64,000 nucleotides of DNA from Clostridia bacterium (GTDB lineage: Bacteria; Bacillota_A; Clostridia; Christensenellales; Aristaeellaceae). Position 1 is the stretch's first letter. Each line of letters starts with the position of its first letter. The notes under the pieces were generated by a model. It searched no databases. It was given only the letters and a program-made list of their open reading frames with translations, and was not told where the DNA came from. Below, one piece after another: positions 61,723 through 64,000 of this stretch. The stretch lies in the NCBI GenBank assembly GCA_017399225.1, contig JAFQEB010000085.1, positions 11,828 through 75,827 on the forward strand. Direction: 5' to 3'. The translations under genes were made by a program, and so were the position numbers.

Positions 61723-62951
61723 AGATCTTGCGTGAAAATGCAGTTACGATCATGTTCGTGCTGCTGTGTATTGTCTGTCTGGCGTGCAGCGGACAGTCCC
61801 TGAGCTTCGTGATGTACGAGCTCTTTGGCCGTCTGAGCCGCAACGCCTTCATCGTCCTGGCGCTGATCATCCCGATCGTCGCCGGCATGGGCATCAACTT
61901 CGCCATCACCATCGGCGCCATGGCAGCGCAGATCGCTGTGCTGTGGGTGATCGAGTGGGGCGTGAGCGGCCTGCCGGGCATGGCGCTGGCAGCGCTGATC
62001 ACTGTTCCCCTGGCTGCGTTCTTCGGCTTCCTGATCGGTAAGCTGCTGAACAAGATGAAGGGCCAGGAGATGATCGGCGGCCTGATCCTTGGCTATTTCG
62101 CCAACGGTCTGTACCAGCTGCTGTTCCTGTTCATCTTCGGCAATCTGGTTCCCCTCAATGCCCCCGGCCTGGTCATCAAGGGCTCCACGGGCGTTGCCAA
62201 CACCATCGACCTGTCCACCTCGCGCGGCTTCAAGTATGCGCTGGACGGCCTGTGGAGCGTTGACTTCGGTACTGCGATGTATGTCATCTTCGGCGCGCTG
62301 GCGCTGGTGACGGCCGTGATGTTGCTGATGAAGAAGATGAAGCTCAAGCGCGGCTTGATCTACCTGGGTGTGATGGCGGCCTCCGTGCTGCTGTACCAGA
62401 TTCCTGTGGTAGCGGAGATCTTCTCCATGGTCAAGGTGCCCATGGTCACCTTCCTGGTGGTGGGCGTGCTGTGCCTGTTCAACACGGCGCTGCTCAAGAC
62501 CCGCCTGGGCCAGAAGTTCCGCGCGGTTGGCCAGAATCGTACGGTTGCCAATGCCTCCGGTATCAATGTGGATCGCGTCCGCGTGATCGCCATTGTGATC
62601 TCCACCGTCCTGGCGGGCTGGGGCCAGCTGATCTTCGTGCAGAACATGGGCTCCTTCCAGACCTATGGCGCGCATGAGCAGGTCGGCCTGTACGCAGGCG
62701 CTGCGATCCTGGTCGGCGGCGCGTCCATCCGCAAGGCCACCAACGGCCAGGCGCTGCTGGGCTGCATCCTGTTCCACCTGCTGTTCATTGTGGCACCCGC
62801 TGCCGGCAAGAACCTCTTCGGCGACGCGGCCATCGGCGAGTACTTCCGCGTGTTCATCTCCTACGGCGTTATCGCGCTGGCGCTGGTGATGCACGCCTGG
62901 AGCGGTATCCAGAAGAAGAAGGGCGCCAAGGAAGCGCTGTCTGTCCGCTGA
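61635..62951 (+). CDS. ABC transporter permease, second subunit
   Basis: 438 residues, RbsC/BPD-type permease with about nine to ten helices from residue 30 on and the EAA-like loop NRTVANASGINVDRVRVIAI. The GTG at 61635 lies eight bases after GGAGG and overlaps the stop of the first permease by eight bases. The N-terminus is a partial duplicate (RKNDWG then RKYDWG, 22 residues apart). Pairs with the other permease to make the translocation path. Terminator follows at 62973. Confidence 0.92.
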   Translation: MRKNDWGISDSTKRRVTTRVSLVRKYDWGKILRENAVTIMFVLLCIVCLACSGQSLSFVMYELFGRLSRNAFIVLALIIPIVAGMGINFAITIGAMAAQIAVLWVIEWGVSGLPGMALAALITVPLAAFFGFLIGKLLNKMKGQEMIGGLILGYFANGLYQLLFLFIFGNLVPLNAPGLVIKGSTGVANTIDLSTSRGFKYALDGLWSVDFGTAMYVIFGALALVTAVMLLMKKMKLKRGLIYLGVMAASVLLYQIPVVAEIFSMVKVPMVTFLVVGVLCLFNTALLKTRLGQKFRAVGQNRTVANASGINVDRVRVIAIVISTVLAGWGQLIFVQNMGSFQTYGAHEQVGLYAGAAILVGGASIRKATNGQALLGCILFHLLFIVAPAAGKNLFGDAAIGEYFRVFISYGVIALALVMHAWSGIQKKKGAKEALSVR

Positions 62952-62972
62952 GGAAACGACAAATAATGAATG

Positions 62973-63008
62973 GGCCTCCTGCTGCATGGCTGCGGCGGGA
63001 GGCCTTTT
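62973..63008 (+). terminator. Terminator of the importer operon
   Basis: GGCCTCC and GGAGGCC (62973-62979, 62998-63004) then four T, about 20 bases past the permease stop. Confidence 0.85.
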
Positions 63009-63045
63009 CTGATACCCGAATTGCCGCGGCGTCTGCCGCACGCAC

Positions 63046-63085
63046 GAAAAAGCCCGGAATCCCTTGTATAAGGGATCCCGGGCTT
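63046..63085 (-). terminator. Terminator of the repeat protein gene
   Basis: AAGCCCGG and CCGGGCTT arms extended by ATCCCTT/AAGGGAT; the minus strand continues with five T. Confidence 0.92.
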
Positions 63086-63112
63086 GCATTGGTTATGCCG
63101 GATGCCGACAGC

Positions 63113-64000
63113 TTACTTCAGGAGCTGCGCGGCCTGCTCGGCGGTCATGTTGTAAACCTTCTCGCCCATCTGGCCGTAGTTGACGGTGATGGTGAGGCTG
63201 CCCTCGGCATTCTCAACGATGGTGGAGCCATAGACCATATCCAGCACCAGCTGGCCGCCCTCGGCCTTCCAGGTGCCGTCCATCATGGTCTGCTCGTAAT
63301 TCGTCCAGCCGGTACGGAGGGTGCCGTCGGCCTTCAGATCCAGCACGAAGGGCTTGCCCTCGACGGAGGTCTCGACTTCCAGCTTCACGTCCTGACCGGC
63401 GGGGGCGGAAACTTCCGCGCCCGTCAGGGCAGCAAGCTGCTCGCCGGTCAGGGTGTAAACCTTCTCGCCCATCTGACCGTAGTTGACGGTGATGGTGAGG
63501 CTGCCGTCGGCATTCGCGACGATGGCGGAGCCGTAGACCATGTCCAGCGTCAGCGTGCTGGCCTCGGCCTTCCAGGTGCCGTCCATCATGGTCTGCTCGT
63601 AGTTCGTCCAGCCGGTACGGAGGGTGCCGTCAGCCTTCAGATCCAGCACGAAGGGCTTGCCTTCGACGGAGGTCTCGACTTCCAGCTTCACGTCCTGACC
63701 GGCGGGGGCGGGGACTTCCGCGCCCGTCAGTGCAGCGAACTGCTCGGCGGTCATGGAGTAAACCTTCTCGCCCATCTGGCCGTAGTTGACGGTGATATCC
63801 AGGCCATTGGCGTTGGCGGTAACGGTGGCGGGGTAGGCCATCTCAAAGGCGATGCTGCCGCCCTCGGCCTTCCAGGTGCCATCCATCATGGTCTGCTCGT
63901 AGTTCGTCCAGCCGGTACGGAGGGTGCCGTCGGCCTTCAGATCCAGCACGAAGGGCTTGCCCTCGACGGAGGTCTCCAGCTCCAGCTTCACGTCCTGACC
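63113..64000 (-). CDS. Protein of tandem ~100-residue repeats (5' end beyond window)
   Basis: The frame is open to base 64000; 295 residues are visible, its C-terminus LTITVNYGQMGEKVYNMTAE then QAAQLLK. Three units of 100-101 residues, each with the same core GKPFVLDLKADGTLRTGWTN, then YEQTMMDGTWKAE and VNYGQMGEKVY; in the first ~35 residues the units are almost identical at DNA level (step 300 and 303 bases), which points to recent duplication or gene conversion. Units are joined by an Ala/Pro-rich linker (APAGQDV). Each may be a small beta-barrel (GTWKA resembles lipocalin-type starts), but I recognise no family. Probably an extracellular protein; the signal region is outside. Confidence 0.8.
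   Translation of the reverse strand, partial: GQDVKLELETSVEGKPFVLDLKADGTLRTGWTNYEQTMMDGTWKAEGGSIAFEMAYPATVTANANGLDITVNYGQMGEKVYSMTAEQFAALTGAEVPAPAGQDVKLEVETSVEGKPFVLDLKADGTLRTGWTNYEQTMMDGTWKAEASTLTLDMVYGSAIVANADGSLTITVNYGQMGEKVYTLTGEQLAALTGAEVSAPAGQDVKLEVETSVEGKPFVLDLKADGTLRTGWTNYEQTMMDGTWKAEGGQLVLDMVYGSTIVENAEGSLTITVNYGQMGEKVYNMTAEQAAQLLK

Overview
The window is a 64 kb stretch of a GC-rich (by eye around 60 percent) chromosome of an anaerobic, fibre-degrading member of the Clostridia (Firmicutes). The basis is AGGAGG-type ribosome binding sites before almost every gene, sigma-A type promoters, ferredoxin, rubredoxin, flavodiiron protein and FeoB (anaerobe iron and oxygen/NO handling), Firmicutes-style genes (long-form Hpf, RsmG next to a ParB-like gene, PepV-type dipeptidase, DUF3798 binding protein), and a set of plant-glucan enzymes. 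A gut or rumen origin is an inference. No phage, transposase, CRISPR array or rRNA operon is visible; one tRNA-Leu(UAA) is present.

Layout. 1-1700: 3' end of feoB and its small Cys-rich partner. 1798-12350: carbohydrate block with an AraC regulator, a secreted GH16 beta-glucanase, a cytosolic GH5 glucanase, tRNA-dihydrouridine synthase, a Gfo/Idh/MocA oxidoreductase overlapping a MATE exporter, a GNAT, a GH94 disaccharide phosphorylase and a broken GNAT. 12394-17094: GH42 beta-galactosidase, a zinc-ribbon membrane protein, then flavodiiron protein, rubredoxin and a flavin-binding oxidoreductase. 17087-17865: tandemly duplicated non-coding DNA. 17866-26808: ABC-F ATPase, several membrane or secreted proteins of unknown function, an M20 dipeptidase. 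26973-29286: operon of an MBL-fold hydrolase, holA and a histidine phosphatase. 29376-34565: cellobiose phosphorylase with LacI-type operator candidates, a methyltransferase, hpf with a long structured leader, a ferredoxin. 34685-38801: small amphipathic protein, XRE regulator, zinc-ribbon protein, serC-serA. 38916-46057: ADH-DUF218-radC-DUF218-rsmG operon, parB-like gene, membrane-bound HTH protein, tRNA. 46122-54900: MBL protein, rmuC, recR-ybaB, DUF4097, parC-parE. 55155-55960: AT-rich methyltransferase island. 56850-62951: DUF3798-type ABC importer operon. 63113-64000: a protein made of nearly identical ~100-residue repeats, cut by the window edge.

How the genes fit together. Secreted GH16 would cut beta-glucan outside the cell, oligosaccharides enter, and GH5, GH42 and two GH94 phosphorylases release sugars or sugar phosphates inside. 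The two GH94 genes share a CGAAA-N4-TTTCG inverted repeat near their promoters, which suggests one LacI-family regulator (not in this window). The most unusual items are: the permease of the DUF3798 importer with a ~237-residue extracytoplasmic helical insertion; a binding protein with no lipobox; a 66-bp duplication at the start of the second permease; an in-frame 7-bp tandem repeat inside an MBL-fold gene; a 256-bp tandem duplication that copies a start codon and its Shine-Dalgarno; a structured leader before hpf; and the foreign AT-rich methyltransferase insertion.
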